From Cytobacillus firmus (GTDB lineage: Bacteria; Bacillota; Bacilli; Bacillales; Cytobacillaceae): DNA of 64,000 bases. Where the stretch lies: NCBI RefSeq assembly GCF_023657595.1, contig NZ_CP098323.1, forward strand, positions 3,062,001 to 3,126,000, written 5' to 3'. Within the stretch, counting starts at the first letter, position 1. Every line of letters begins with the position of its first letter. Position numbers and translations under genes: made by a program. The notes under the pieces were generated by a model. That model made no database searches. It was not told the DNA's origin and saw only the letters and a list, made by a program, of their open reading frames with translations. Of this stretch, positions 43,780 to 51,834 are shown one piece after another.

Positions 43780-44295
43780 TTATTTCGTTATTTTCTCCAA
43801 AGGCCGTTCAACGATCAGTGCGTCCTCCCAATCCTTGCAGACATCCACCCAGGCTTTGGCATCTGAATATGTATTGATTTCATCAGGAGTCAGTTCAATG
43901 GCGGAATTGCTGCTTCCGCATGCAGGGAAAAGGGTTTCGAATCTGTTCATAGATTCATCCAGATAGACTTCCAGGTCATTCTTCAGTCCAAATGGACACA
44001 CTCCGCCAACAGCATGGCCGGTCTGTTCGAGAACTTCATCCGCTGAAAGCATACGGGCTTTAAATCCGAACGTTTTCCGGAACTTCTTGTTGTCAATTTT
44101 CGCGTCGCCTGCTGTCACCACAAGAATTGCTTCGTCCCCATTACCCCTGAAGGAAAGCGTCTTGGCAATTTGGGCAGAGCAGACACCGATTGTTTCAGCA
44201 GCCTGCTCCACTGTTGCGCTTGAAGAATCAAACTCCATTACATCCTGTTCCCTGTCCCATTTCTTAAAATGGGCTTTCACACTTTCAATTGACAC
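43780..44295 (-). CDS. YbaK/EbsC-type aminoacyl-tRNA deacylase
   Basis: 171 residues. TVEQAAETIGVCSAQIAKTL, then VVTAGDAKIDNKKFRKTFG and GGVCPFGLKNDLEVYLDESM, are the family landmarks, including the conserved Lys and the GxxxPFG loop. Such proteins hydrolyse mischarged tRNA such as Cys-tRNA(Pro) or Ala-tRNA(Pro) in trans. Substrate choice among YbaK, ProXp-ala and EbsC types is not settled. The gene is divergent from the exporter at 44492. Confidence 0.82.
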   Translation of the reverse strand: MSIESVKAHFKKWDREQDVMEFDSSSATVEQAAETIGVCSAQIAKTLSFRGNGDEAILVVTAGDAKIDNKKFRKTFGFKARMLSADEVLEQTGHAVGGVCPFGLKNDLEVYLDESMNRFETLFPACGSSNSAIELTPDEINTYSDAKAWVDVCKDWEDALIVERPLEKITK

Positions 44296-44491
44296 TCAAT
44301 CTCACCCTTCCCCTTTGTTAAAATGTTAAATATATTCAATATTTATACTTTATAGTTGTCTATTTTAACATACTATCTGAGCCTGTCACCGTGATAATAC
44401 TCTTTTATCAGAAGATTTGCATTTGCTCTTATTGGTTCCTTGCACTAATATAAATTTATATTAAAAACACAGATTTAAAGAAGGATTTTTT

Positions 44492-45601
44492 ATGAAACAG
44501 ACTATTCCATATAAATTTATAGGAGGACGCATTGCCAAAACCGGACTGGCTGTTTTTATAACAGCTTTTATTTGTCATATGCTGAATTGGCCAGCCATGT
44601 TTGCTGTAATTACGGCCATCGTTACCATTGAGCCCACTGTTGCGGACTCCATCCGGAAAGCATATGTCAGGTTTCCGGCGGCTGCCATTGGAGCGGGATT
44701 TGCTGTATTATTTACGTTCATTTTCGGGGACAGCCCTTACAGTTATGCTTCTGTTTCGCTTGCGACAATCATCGTTTGCCATAAGCTGAAGCTTCATGAC
44801 GGGATGCTGGTGGCTACGTTGACTGGAGTTGCTATGATTTCTACCGTTCATGACCATTATTTGTCGTCTTTTTTCATTCGATTGGGGACTACCACAACCG
44901 GTATTGTCGTTTCCACGGCAGTTAACTTTTTTGTCATGCCTCCCAATTACTCAAAATCAATCATAAAAAACATACATGCCTTATACAGAGGTTCCGGTGA
45001 CATTTTACTTAAAAGAGGCATTGAGATTTTTAATTCACAAGAATCTGATAGGAATGTCCGCTCTGATTTTCAAAGACTTATAAAAGATATCGATAAGACC
45101 GAAACATTATGCCACTATCAAAAAGCTGAATACAGATATCACCGATTCAGCCGTGAGGATATGCGCGACTTTCATTATGAATATAAGAAACTGACCATCT
45201 TAAGACAAATCACCTATCACACCGGAAACTTGATCTTTCTGGCGCCTGGCCGGCTGGACATTGAGAAGAGCAGGAAGAAGTTCGCCTTGTCAGTCCTTGA
45301 GGATTTAAAAGACAGTCTGTATGATCCGGGCTTTCTTATTTCAGAAACCCAGCGGGAAAAAATCAGCCAGGTAACACAATGGTTTATTGAGCAAAAACAG
45401 CTGGACCCTGCAGGCGGTTTAAAACCGCGCACACACCACCATGTCCAGCCTGAAACAGCCATTCTCTATGAAATTCTCTCTATCCATGACTTAATTGAGG
45501 AATTAAATCAAATTCAAATTATGGAAGTTAAACACCGGAAGCTTTTAAAAGCTCCATTGAAGCAGGTGGCCAAAAAGCGGGAAACAGGCATGAATGAATA
45601 A
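44492..45601 (+). CDS. Aromatic acid exporter family (ArAE_1) membrane protein
   Basis: 369 residues. The N-terminal 160 residues hold about six membrane segments (TGLAVFITAFICHML, WPAMFAVITAIVTIEPTVAD, AAAIGAGFAVLFTFIFG). IEPTVADSIRKAYVR is the family signature. The rest is a cytoplasmic helical domain with many charged residues. The family is related to bacterial aromatic acid exporters and FUSC proteins; the cargo is not known. AAGAAGG precedes the ATG and a strong terminator follows. Confidence 0.8.
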   Translation: MKQTIPYKFIGGRIAKTGLAVFITAFICHMLNWPAMFAVITAIVTIEPTVADSIRKAYVRFPAAAIGAGFAVLFTFIFGDSPYSYASVSLATIIVCHKLKLHDGMLVATLTGVAMISTVHDHYLSSFFIRLGTTTTGIVVSTAVNFFVMPPNYSKSIIKNIHALYRGSGDILLKRGIEIFNSQESDRNVRSDFQRLIKDIDKTETLCHYQKAEYRYHRFSREDMRDFHYEYKKLTILRQITYHTGNLIFLAPGRLDIEKSRKKFALSVLEDLKDSLYDPGFLISETQREKISQVTQWFIEQKQLDPAGGLKPRTHHHVQPETAILYEILSIHDLIEELNQIQIMEVKHRKLLKAPLKQVAKKRETGMNE

Positions 45602-45604
45602 AGG

Positions 45605-45635
45605 AAGACCGGGAATTCAAATCCCCGGTCTTTTT
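45605..45635 (+). terminator. Terminator of the ArAE gene
   Basis: AAGACCGGG and CCCGGTCTT with a TTTTT tail, a few bases after the stop. It also separates the convergent SDR gene. Confidence 0.75.
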
Positions 45636-45638
45636 CCA

Positions 45639-46700
45639 TTATGAAGATATACTCGCTCTACCCATCAAATATCCTGCTATGATTCTCGTTAAAGCATCAC
45701 GATCCATTTGCAGCATGGGAATCCCTGCAACTGCAAGCAGCTTTTCCGTATTGTCTGACGGGAAATCAATGGTCCGCTGGAAATAATTGTGGAAGATGCT
45801 CATTGAATCATGAAATGCCTTTTCCTCACTTGTCATTTCTGCAGATTCTACAGGCACACACATCTCCAATTGCGTAAAATCCAATACCTCTTTTACTATT
45901 TCATACACATCTGATTGCAGAGGCGGGTTAGGGTTTGTAATATTGTAAATCCCGCCATTCTCTGCATGAATCAAGGCGGCATGCAGTGTATCTATCACAT
46001 AATTCACCGGCACGAAATTCTGGGCCACTTCAGGATCCAGATAGATTCTGCAGGTTTGGCCGTTTGGTTTTCGCAGGGACCGTTTTTTTAAGATCTTAAT
46101 GCCTTTTAAAAATCCGTATAAACCGAAGTTTGTATCAGCTTCACCTGTTCTGGAATCTCCGATGATAATCCCGGGCCGGAGAATTACAATATCCAATTTA
46201 TCCCGGAATGTATATACCAGGTGCTCTGCCTCGCATTTGGAAGCTTCATAGGGATTTACAAAATGCCTGTCGGCTGAATAAAGAGCCTCCGCCCCCTCAG
46301 TCTCTGTCCCAACCGTATAAGCTGTACTGATATATAAAACCTTAGGACAATTTATTTCCAAAGCAAGCTTCAGAACATTTTCTGTTCCACTCACATTCAC
46401 TTCAAAAGTCTTTTCCCGATCTCTTTCATCAAATGACAGAAGTGCTGCACTATGGTATAAGGCATCTATCTTTCCTTTTAATAAACCCACAAGTTCTCTA
46501 TTTAATCCAAGATGTTTTTCTGTAACATCGCCTTCCAAAATATGAATCTGCTTGGAAAAGCCGCTTCCTTCGCTTTGCATGAAGGCATCCAGCCGCTTTC
46601 TGCTTCTGACTAGTAAATAAAGTTTATGACCTTGTTCCAAAAGCTTTAATGAAAGCTTTTTCCCCAAAAATCCGTTTGCACCTGTAATTAGTATATTCAA
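45639..46700 (-). CDS. Extended SDR family oxidoreductase
   Basis: 353 residues from a TTG with only a weak, distant ribosome site (GAAAGG 13 nt away). NAD(P) motif ITGANGFLGKKL at residue 5, YHSAALLSFDERD, and catalytic Tyr/Lys in PYEASKCEAEH (about 153-157) are intact. The fold is that of NAD-dependent epimerases and male-sterility-type reductases. The C-terminal part (IYNITNPNPPLQSDVYEIVK) resembles thioester-reductase-like members. The substrate is unknown. The sequence upstream is decayed gene remnants. Confidence 0.83.
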   Translation of the reverse strand: MNILITGANGFLGKKLSLKLLEQGHKLYLLVRSRKRLDAFMQSEGSGFSKQIHILEGDVTEKHLGLNRELVGLLKGKIDALYHSAALLSFDERDREKTFEVNVSGTENVLKLALEINCPKVLYISTAYTVGTETEGAEALYSADRHFVNPYEASKCEAEHLVYTFRDKLDIVILRPGIIIGDSRTGEADTNFGLYGFLKGIKILKKRSLRKPNGQTCRIYLDPEVAQNFVPVNYVIDTLHAALIHAENGGIYNITNPNPPLQSDVYEIVKEVLDFTQLEMCVPVESAEMTSEEKAFHDSMSIFHNYFQRTIDFPSDNTEKLLAVAGIPMLQMDRDALTRIIAGYLMGRASISS

Positions 46701-46817
46701 AGAAGAATCACAGCCTTTCTATCTAACATCCCTGTAAAAACTTTAGCGGGAAATGCATTTAAAAGCAATGGAAATACATTCACCTGAATCGGTTTTGCAT
46801 GTTCATAAATAACAGAA

Positions 46818-46840
46818 GCGCCTGGTTTTTCCCCAGGCGC
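46818..46840 (-). terminator. Hairpin next to the decayed genes
   Basis: GCGCCTGG and CCAGGCGC form an 8-bp stem on a 7-nt loop, 6 nt beyond the stop of the 46.85 kb remnant. The minus tail (TTCTGTTATTT) is only moderately T-rich; the plus side has ATTTTTAGG. Confidence 0.5.
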
Positions 46841-46845
46841 CATTT

Positions 46846-47120
46846 TTAGGATAAGTATTTTTGTTTTCTCTCATTCTTTTCATCCCTGTCGCATACTCCC
46901 TGAAAAGGACAGGCTGGACACTCATTCATATTGTACAAATCCGAAAACTGCTTTGTGTCTTCAAGAAGCGTCTTCATCATCTGCAGATAGTTTAATTCCC
47001 CTTCAAGGCTATCTTTCTACGCTTACAGAGAGAAATTCTACGTTATCCATTTTTGCAGCTTCCTCATTAATTCTCCGAGTTTGCATATCGCAAAATACCT
47101 GCAGCTGACGATACTTGTTT
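46846..47120 (-). pseudogene. Frameshifted remnant of a small cysteine-containing protein gene
   Basis: Two minus-strand frames join across 47013-47017. The upstream one reads YRQLQVFCDMQTRRINEEAA then KMDNVEFLSVSVE. The downstream one reads DSLEGELNYLQMMKTLLEDT, then CPACPFQGVC, and ends KQKYLS. Removing one A from the AAA run at the junction would make one frame of about 85 codons. No start with a ribosome site is seen. I do not recognise the protein; the CxxC-x5-C cluster suggests a metal site. Its 5' end runs straight into the SDR remnant. Confidence 0.45.
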
Positions 47121-47335
47121 TTGAAACTTCAGGTCCAGCAACCGAAGCAATATTAATAATATGGCCTGTTGAGCGGCTCAGCATAGATGGCAATACAGCA
47201 TGAATGCCATAAAGCACACCTATGAATTTACATCAATCATCTGCTCCCTCCACAGCTAATTCCTTAGCAATAGTAGCCCCTATTCCAGCGCTGGCACCGG
47301 TGATGATCCCTGTTTTTCCTTGTAGTCTGGTTCAT
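47105..47335 (-). pseudogene. Decayed short-chain dehydrogenase (SDR) gene
   Basis: A perfect AAAGGAGG still precedes an ATG at 47335. After four codons the frame shifts by one base. The next frame gives GKTGIITGASAGIGATIAKE, the SDR nucleotide motif, and ends at a TGA. After a deletion another frame gives GVLYGIHAVLPSMLSRSTGH then IINIASVAG, the central SDR strand and catalytic Ser region. The YxxxK part and the whole C-terminus are lost. It is clearly non-functional, with at least two frameshifts and one large deletion. Confidence 0.75.
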
Positions 47336-47365
47336 GACAATTTCCTCCTTTTAACCTTATCTTTT

Positions 47366-48346
47366 TCATTTAATAAATTGCTCTGCGATTAATCGATATG
47401 ATTGATGCTTATCCTTTGATGAATAAGTGATAGTTAAAATCATGATTTCATCTGCTAATACATGAGATTGAATTTCTAATATTTTACTTTTCACCTCATT
47501 AGGAGTACCTATAATCATTTTCTTTTTTATTCTTTCAATAGACTTTTGATTACGTAGATTTAATAGAATTTTTTTTGCCTCATCAACAGAGGGAACTCCT
47601 TTGTTTCCTTCCATACTCTCATTTTGTAGTTCCCAAACAATTGAGCTTAAAGCAATTTCTTCTGCTTTTTGAGTAGTTTCTGCACATATTACTGACAAAG
47701 CCATAATGACGTATGGTTTTTGGCCTTTTTTTCTTGGTTGAAATGACTGACGATATTGTTGGACGATTTCTGCTCCGTTTTCATCACTCATAAATTGTCC
47801 AAAACTATAGGCTAAACCGTTTTCCGCCGCAAAAATCCCACTTTTTCTACTTGTACCTAACATCCATAGATCAGGACTAATTTGCGGTAACGGAGAAGCC
47901 TCTAATACGGTCCCTTCATTATCTATGTATTTAATTAATTCATTTACTAAATCAGGCATTTTATAGACATGTTGCAAATAGTTATCCGATAATGCATTTG
48001 TTGCTTCAGCAGGACCACCCGGTGCCCTTCCAATCCCTACATCAATTCGATTAGGAAATAGAGTGGATAACATGTGATAGGTTTCTGCTACTTTATACGG
48101 CTTATAGTATGGCAATAAAACTGCCCCAGAGCCAATTCGTATATTTTTTGTATTTGCCCCAATATACCCTAACATTACCTCGGGCGCGGAGCATGCAAGC
48201 CCTGGCATTGCATGATGTTCAGCAATCCAATAACGTGAATATCCTAATGTCTCCCCTATGCGTGCGAGTTTCATTGATTCCTGTAATGCTTCATTTGCCG
48301 TTTGATTAGTTGAAATGGGAGACTGATCTAAAATGCTTAATTTCAT
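47366..48346 (-). CDS. LLM-class flavin-dependent oxidoreductase
   Basis: 326 residues, luciferase-like monooxygenase fold (TIM barrel, FMN). LSILDQSPIS starts the protein as in the YwcH/YtmO-like group. RYWIAEHHAMPGLACSAPEV, then RIDVGIGRAPGG and WMLGTSRKSGIFAAENGLAY, are family segments. It would use reduced flavin and oxygen to oxidise an organic or sulfur compound; the substrate is unknown. GGGGATTTTCATCTT precedes the ATG. It follows a DUF3219 gene on the same strand by 22 nt. Confidence 0.85.
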   Translation of the reverse strand: MKLSILDQSPISTNQTANEALQESMKLARIGETLGYSRYWIAEHHAMPGLACSAPEVMLGYIGANTKNIRIGSGAVLLPYYKPYKVAETYHMLSTLFPNRIDVGIGRAPGGPAEATNALSDNYLQHVYKMPDLVNELIKYIDNEGTVLEASPLPQISPDLWMLGTSRKSGIFAAENGLAYSFGQFMSDENGAEIVQQYRQSFQPRKKGQKPYVIMALSVICAETTQKAEEIALSSIVWELQNESMEGNKGVPSVDEAKKILLNLRNQKSIERIKKKMIIGTPNEVKSKILEIQSHVLADEIMILTITYSSKDKHQSYRLIAEQFIK

Positions 48347-48368
48347 AAGATGAAAATCCCCTTTTGTA

Positions 48369-48650
48369 TTATTCCGCTTCTTTCAAAGTCAGTTTATATT
48401 CACCAATTTGCCCTTTTTCGTATAGATTCGTAATTGATGTTGAATATTCTTGAATCGTTCCGCGGAACTCAAGATGTCTCTCGGGTACGATTACATCAAA
48501 TGTTCCTTTGTAAAGTAACGTTGCTATGTCATGGTAGTCGTCACTTGTAACATAAAAAGTTAACGATATCTGAGTTTTACCTTCTATCTTTTTTTCATCA
48601 TATTGTGTGATTTTAATTTTAGTATCATTTAGTTGGATTTCTGTAACCAT
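48369..48650 (-). CDS. DUF3219 (YkvR-like) protein
   Basis: 93 residues from the ATG at 48650 (MVTEIQLNDTKIKITQYDEK), which has AAAGGGACG in front and fits the family length; an ATG at 48683 is also in frame. LTFYVTSDDYHDIATLLYKG and VIVPERHLEFRGTI, then STSITNLYEK, match the family, a small all-beta protein of unknown function. Its stop is 22 nt before the LLM gene start. Confidence 0.72.
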   Translation of the reverse strand: MVTEIQLNDTKIKITQYDEKKIEGKTQISLTFYVTSDDYHDIATLLYKGTFDVIVPERHLEFRGTIQEYSTSITNLYEKGQIGEYKLTLKEAE

Positions 48651-48978
48651 TTCATCATCGTCCCTTTCTATAAGGTAACACATTCCTAATACTTTTAACG
48701 TACTCTAACTTCGAAATGACGCCGTATGATATGATTTTTCTAGAATATGTGACGAACGTAAACTTTCTGCGTTCTTCACAACCATGTAAAAAGTTAATCA
48801 ACCGTTAATACCCCCGTTAGCTGTATTTTCAAGAATGTAACCAACTTACTTGTGACCCGCGCTTTTATTGAATTTGGTTTAGCGTAATCGATCAGGCATC
48901 ATAATACTCAGGAAATCTACAATCCCATTCCCTATCATGAGTTCTTCTCTATCTTGGTCAACTAGTACTCTTCTGATG
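48651..48978. other. Gap with no intact gene
   Basis: AT-rich, about 330 bp. On the minus strand 48889-48974 reads LVDQDREELMIGNGIVDFLS then IMMPDRLR and a stop, with no start or ribosome site. It may be further debris of the neighbouring decayed gene. A TATGATATGAT block near 48727 could be a promoter. Nothing else was recognised. Confidence 0.4.
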
Positions 48979-49200
48979 CATAATAGATTTTTCTTTATAA
49001 TCTTCAGATACAGATACTCACTTAAAGTCACCCAATGATATATGCAAATAGTCTAACTTTTTATCAGCTAATTTATCAACAAGATAAAGGGTATCTGATA
49101 TTTTTATTCCAGATTCTTCATATTCTTCTGGAGAAAAACGATATCCCACAATAAAATCTTGAACATTTGAATTATCCACGACCTCAGTAACAGCATCAAC
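48979..49200 (-). pseudogene. Fragment of an old yellow enzyme-type NADH-dependent flavin oxidoreductase
   Basis: Minus-strand reading gives VDAVTEVVDN, then FIVGYRFSPEEYEESGIKIS, then DTLYLVDKLADKKLDYLHIS and LGDFK. This is the middle of a YqiG/NamA-like barrel enzyme. A TGA (49018-49020) then interrupts; the same frame goes on with VSVSEDYKEKSIM before similarity ends. The N-terminal 200 or more residues and the C-terminus are missing. No ribosome site precedes the fragment; instead a Fur-type palindrome lies about 20 nt upstream. Confidence 0.7.
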
Positions 49201-49217
49201 TATTTGGTTAATGAAAT

Positions 49218-49232
49218 TGATAATGATTATCA
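49218..49232. promoter_or_regulatory. Perfect Fur-type box
   Basis: TGATAATGATTATCA is an exact 7-1-7 palindrome matching the Bacillus Fur/PerR/Zur-class consensus TGATAATNATTATCA (Fur form). It lies between a terminator (49265-49285) and a flavin oxidoreductase fragment, with no intact gene downstream in either direction within 500 bp on the minus side. It looks like the control site of a deleted iron-regulated gene. Confidence 0.7.
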
Positions 49233-49264
49233 AAATTAACACGTTTTAAAAAATAAATAAAAAA

Positions 49265-49285
49265 ACACCTCCAGTTTGAAGGCGT
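49265..49285 (-). terminator. Terminator of the Mga-type regulator gene
   Basis: Minus-strand ACGCCTTC and GGAGGTGT pair over 8 bp (two G-T pairs), followed by TTTTTTTATTT, right after the stop. Confidence 0.65.
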
Positions 49286-49289
49286 CTCC

Positions 49290-50804
49290 TTATTTGTATG
49301 TCTCATCCTGCTTTTCATAGGGATAGATCATCTCTTCGTCCAGGTCCATTTGTTTTAAAAAATGATCATGAATGAATTGCCTGATTTCCATAAGCTCTGA
49401 TCCTGTCGGAAATGCAGAAACATTTATGGCTGGCAGATCCCCTATCAGCTTGGATGAATGATCAAGATCGGTTGAAATGACCAGATCAAACTCTTCATAT
49501 TCTGAAATTAAATCGATGCTTGATGAATCAAGCGTTGATATAGAAAGCTGTTTTCCAAAATGATAATTTAGCACTTCCCTAATATAATCTTTTTCATAAT
49601 ATGTCCGGCATACAAGCGCAGCTTGTATTACATGCCTATTCCTCCTTCGCAGAATAGCAGCCTGGAGAAGAGTAAAGATTTCAAGAACATCCAGCTTTTT
49701 AAAAATAAGGGGGACTTTCGAGAATGTTTTGACTCCCAGGTCCTCTATTGTTTTGAAAAGTGGATTAGTCTCATAATATGGAAGATATTGTATCATTGAG
49801 CTATGGAGTGTTTCGGTATTTAATTCTTTTTCAAGATAAATTCTCTTGAATGTCTGGTAAATGTGAAAAAGAAAGATATCATCATCTGTTAAATTAAAGC
49901 CAGCAATATTCGAAAGGTTTTCTAAGTAGACAGAAAAAGGATGTTCCCTTTCGCCTATCCTCCTCCTGCGGAGATAACGCAGATGCTGCGATCTATTCGT
50001 CGGCCTTTCTTCACTCATTAAATAAATGGCAAAGAAAAGTATTTCCTGGAGCTGTGTTTCCCTGGAAGGAATATTGGCTTTAGCCATAAAATGCACTATT
50101 TCCTTAGCAGAGAGAAAAAATTTACTTTCTTTATATGCATCCACCAAAGTTTTTGGAAACGAAACAAAATAGCCCATAGACATACGCAGATTTGAAATAT
50201 ATAAGATCATTTTGAGGCGTTGAACGGCTCCTGTCCGGAGAGTCATCGAATAGCTCGAGGTCTGCTCCAGCAGCGCCGACTGAAAATCGCCGGAATACAG
50301 CCAATCCTTCTCAGCTTCCGGTTTAAAGCTCATTAAATCTAAGTATTGCATGATAAAACGCCTGATATTTCTTTCATCACCGATTACTTTGAAAGGACTC
50401 GAAGTTAAAGTAAGCTGTGATTCCTGAAGAACCTCCTGAAGCTTTTCAATGTGGCGGTATGCGGTCGAACGGCTTATATGCACCTCTTTGGATATCAGAG
50501 AAATATCTATTCCATCGCTTAATAAAATCAGCTTTAACGTATGGAAATAAGTATTCTTATCGCGAATTTCTCTTAAAATGCTCTCCAGAGTCCCGCTTTC
50601 AGGTTTTCTCAGCCTAACGCCAAAAGTATCATGCTTTTCCAGCTTCCAATCCTCCGGTAGTATCGTCTCCAGGAATTCCAGATCACGCCATATCGTGCTT
50701 TTTGAAAAACCTGTTCGTTCTGCCAGCTGAGCTAAACTGATCCATTTATTTTCACTGAGCAAATGAAAGATTAAATCTGAGTAGCGTTTATAAAACCGGT
50801 TCAT
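49290..50804 (-). CDS. Mga/AtxA-like multidomain transcriptional regulator
   Basis: 504 residues from the ATG at 50804 (MNRFYKRYSDLIFHLLSENK), preferred over a TTG ten codons upstream because TAGGTGATAAA precedes it. Two N-terminal helix-turn-helix domains are visible: ISLAQLAERTGFSKSTIWRD at about 20-40, and ISLISKEVHISRSTAYRHIE at about 100-120. PRD-like helical domains fill the middle, and a PTS EIIB-like domain ends the protein (about 400-490, HVIQAALVCRTYYEKDYIRE). The layout is that of Mga and AtxA, regulators tuned by phosphotransfer. No sugar transport genes are adjacent and the target is unknown. Confidence 0.8.
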   Translation of the reverse strand: MNRFYKRYSDLIFHLLSENKWISLAQLAERTGFSKSTIWRDLEFLETILPEDWKLEKHDTFGVRLRKPESGTLESILREIRDKNTYFHTLKLILLSDGIDISLISKEVHISRSTAYRHIEKLQEVLQESQLTLTSSPFKVIGDERNIRRFIMQYLDLMSFKPEAEKDWLYSGDFQSALLEQTSSYSMTLRTGAVQRLKMILYISNLRMSMGYFVSFPKTLVDAYKESKFFLSAKEIVHFMAKANIPSRETQLQEILFFAIYLMSEERPTNRSQHLRYLRRRRIGEREHPFSVYLENLSNIAGFNLTDDDIFLFHIYQTFKRIYLEKELNTETLHSSMIQYLPYYETNPLFKTIEDLGVKTFSKVPLIFKKLDVLEIFTLLQAAILRRRNRHVIQAALVCRTYYEKDYIREVLNYHFGKQLSISTLDSSSIDLISEYEEFDLVISTDLDHSSKLIGDLPAINVSAFPTGSELMEIRQFIHDHFLKQMDLDEEMIYPYEKQDETYK

Positions 50805-50894
50805 TTTATCACCTATCTTTTCAAGCTCTTCCAAGTTATCTTTTCTATTACCGTCTTTGCTTACTCATCTTTTACTGCTATCTCAACGTAAAAA

Positions 50895-50920
50895 AAGGCA
50901 TGCTCAGGAGAACATGCCCT
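50895..50920 (-). terminator. Terminator of the DegU-like gene
   Basis: GGCATG and CATGCC (with extra A-T pairs) on a 10-nt loop; the minus strand continues TTTTTTTACG. Confidence 0.65.
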
Positions 50921-50956
50921 TAAAGTAAAGGGTGAATTTCGAATTACACATTGGTT

Positions 50957-51637
50957 CTAACTGATTCTGACCCAGCCCTTTTTGATGGCAAGAAGGACTG
51001 CCTGTGTCCGATCATGAACTTTTATCTTTCTCAAAATGCTGCTTACATGATTTTTAACCGTTTTATCGCTAATAAAAAGTGCTTTACTGATGCCAGTATT
51101 GCTATTCCCATCTGCCAGCAGCTGAAGCACCTCGCATTCGCGGCGAGTCAATATATGCAGTGGACGCTGATAGTTCTGACTTGACGCATGATTGCTGCCT
51201 GAATTTAATTCTGTAAGCCTTTTGTATTCCTTTATAATATTTTGCGTAACCTTGGGATCCAGATAACTGCCTCCACTGGCAACAATCCTGATCGCTTCGA
51301 TTAGCCCTTTTGCACCAATATCTTTAAGCAGGTATCCGGCTGCACCATTCTGGAGCACCCTCGTGACATAATTCTCATCATCATAAAAAGATAAAATAAT
51401 GACTTTGCTTTTTGATTTGTTTTCATTCAGCTTATCCGTTGCTTTGATGCCATTCATATTAGGCATATCGATATCCATAATTATAACGTCAGGCTTATAA
51501 TTCTTATCAATTATGAGAGCATCACGGCCATCTTCCCCTTCAGCAACTACTTCAAGGTCCTCTTCCATTTCCAGTATCCGTTTGACCCCTTCTCTGAAGA
51601 GCTTATGATCATCTACAATCGCAATTTTCAGCGCCAT
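50957..51637 (-). CDS. NarL/LuxR-family response regulator, DegU-like
   Basis: 226 residues. Receiver domain: [20 protein letters not shown], phospho-acceptor Asp55 ([20 protein letters not shown]), [20 protein letters not shown] then LK. Output: [20 protein letters not shown] then [20 protein letters not shown]. This follows B. subtilis DegU segment by segment, including the linker [15 protein letters not shown]. No DegS-type kinase gene is adjacent, so it is an orphan and probably a DegU paralogue. Start and stop of the true degU locus (degS, yvyE) are not here. Confidence 0.88.
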   Translation of the reverse strand: MALKIAIVDDHKLFREGVKRILEMEEDLEVVAEGEDGRDALIIDKNYKPDVIIMDIDMPNMNGIKATDKLNENKSKSKVIILSFYDDENYVTRVLQNGAAGYLLKDIGAKGLIEAIRIVASGGSYLDPKVTQNIIKEYKRLTELNSGSNHASSQNYQRPLHILTRRECEVLQLLADGNSNTGISKALFISDKTVKNHVSSILRKIKVHDRTQAVLLAIKKGWVRIS

Positions 51638-51795
51638 TTCCTGTTCACCTGCTCAGTTTTATTCTGAACCAAAAAATCTATAAAACCTATTTTACAAAAG
51701 TTTTTTCATAGCACAGTTTCAATTATGAGGTTTGCTGTTTCAAATTAGAAATTTCCCTGCTGCTTCCTGACACCCAGCAAATAATCTGAATTTTA

Positions 51796-51804
51796 TGGTA
51801 TGAT
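51796..51804 (+). promoter_or_regulatory. Extended -10 promoter of the molybdopterin oxidoreductase gene
   Basis: TGGTATGAT: a TG-N extension followed by TATGAT, 31 nt before the ATG at 51835. No good -35 hexamer is seen 17 nt upstream, which extended -10 promoters do not strictly need. Confidence 0.4.
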
Positions 51805-51834
51805 CGATTTACTATGAGGAAGGAGTATTCTGAT

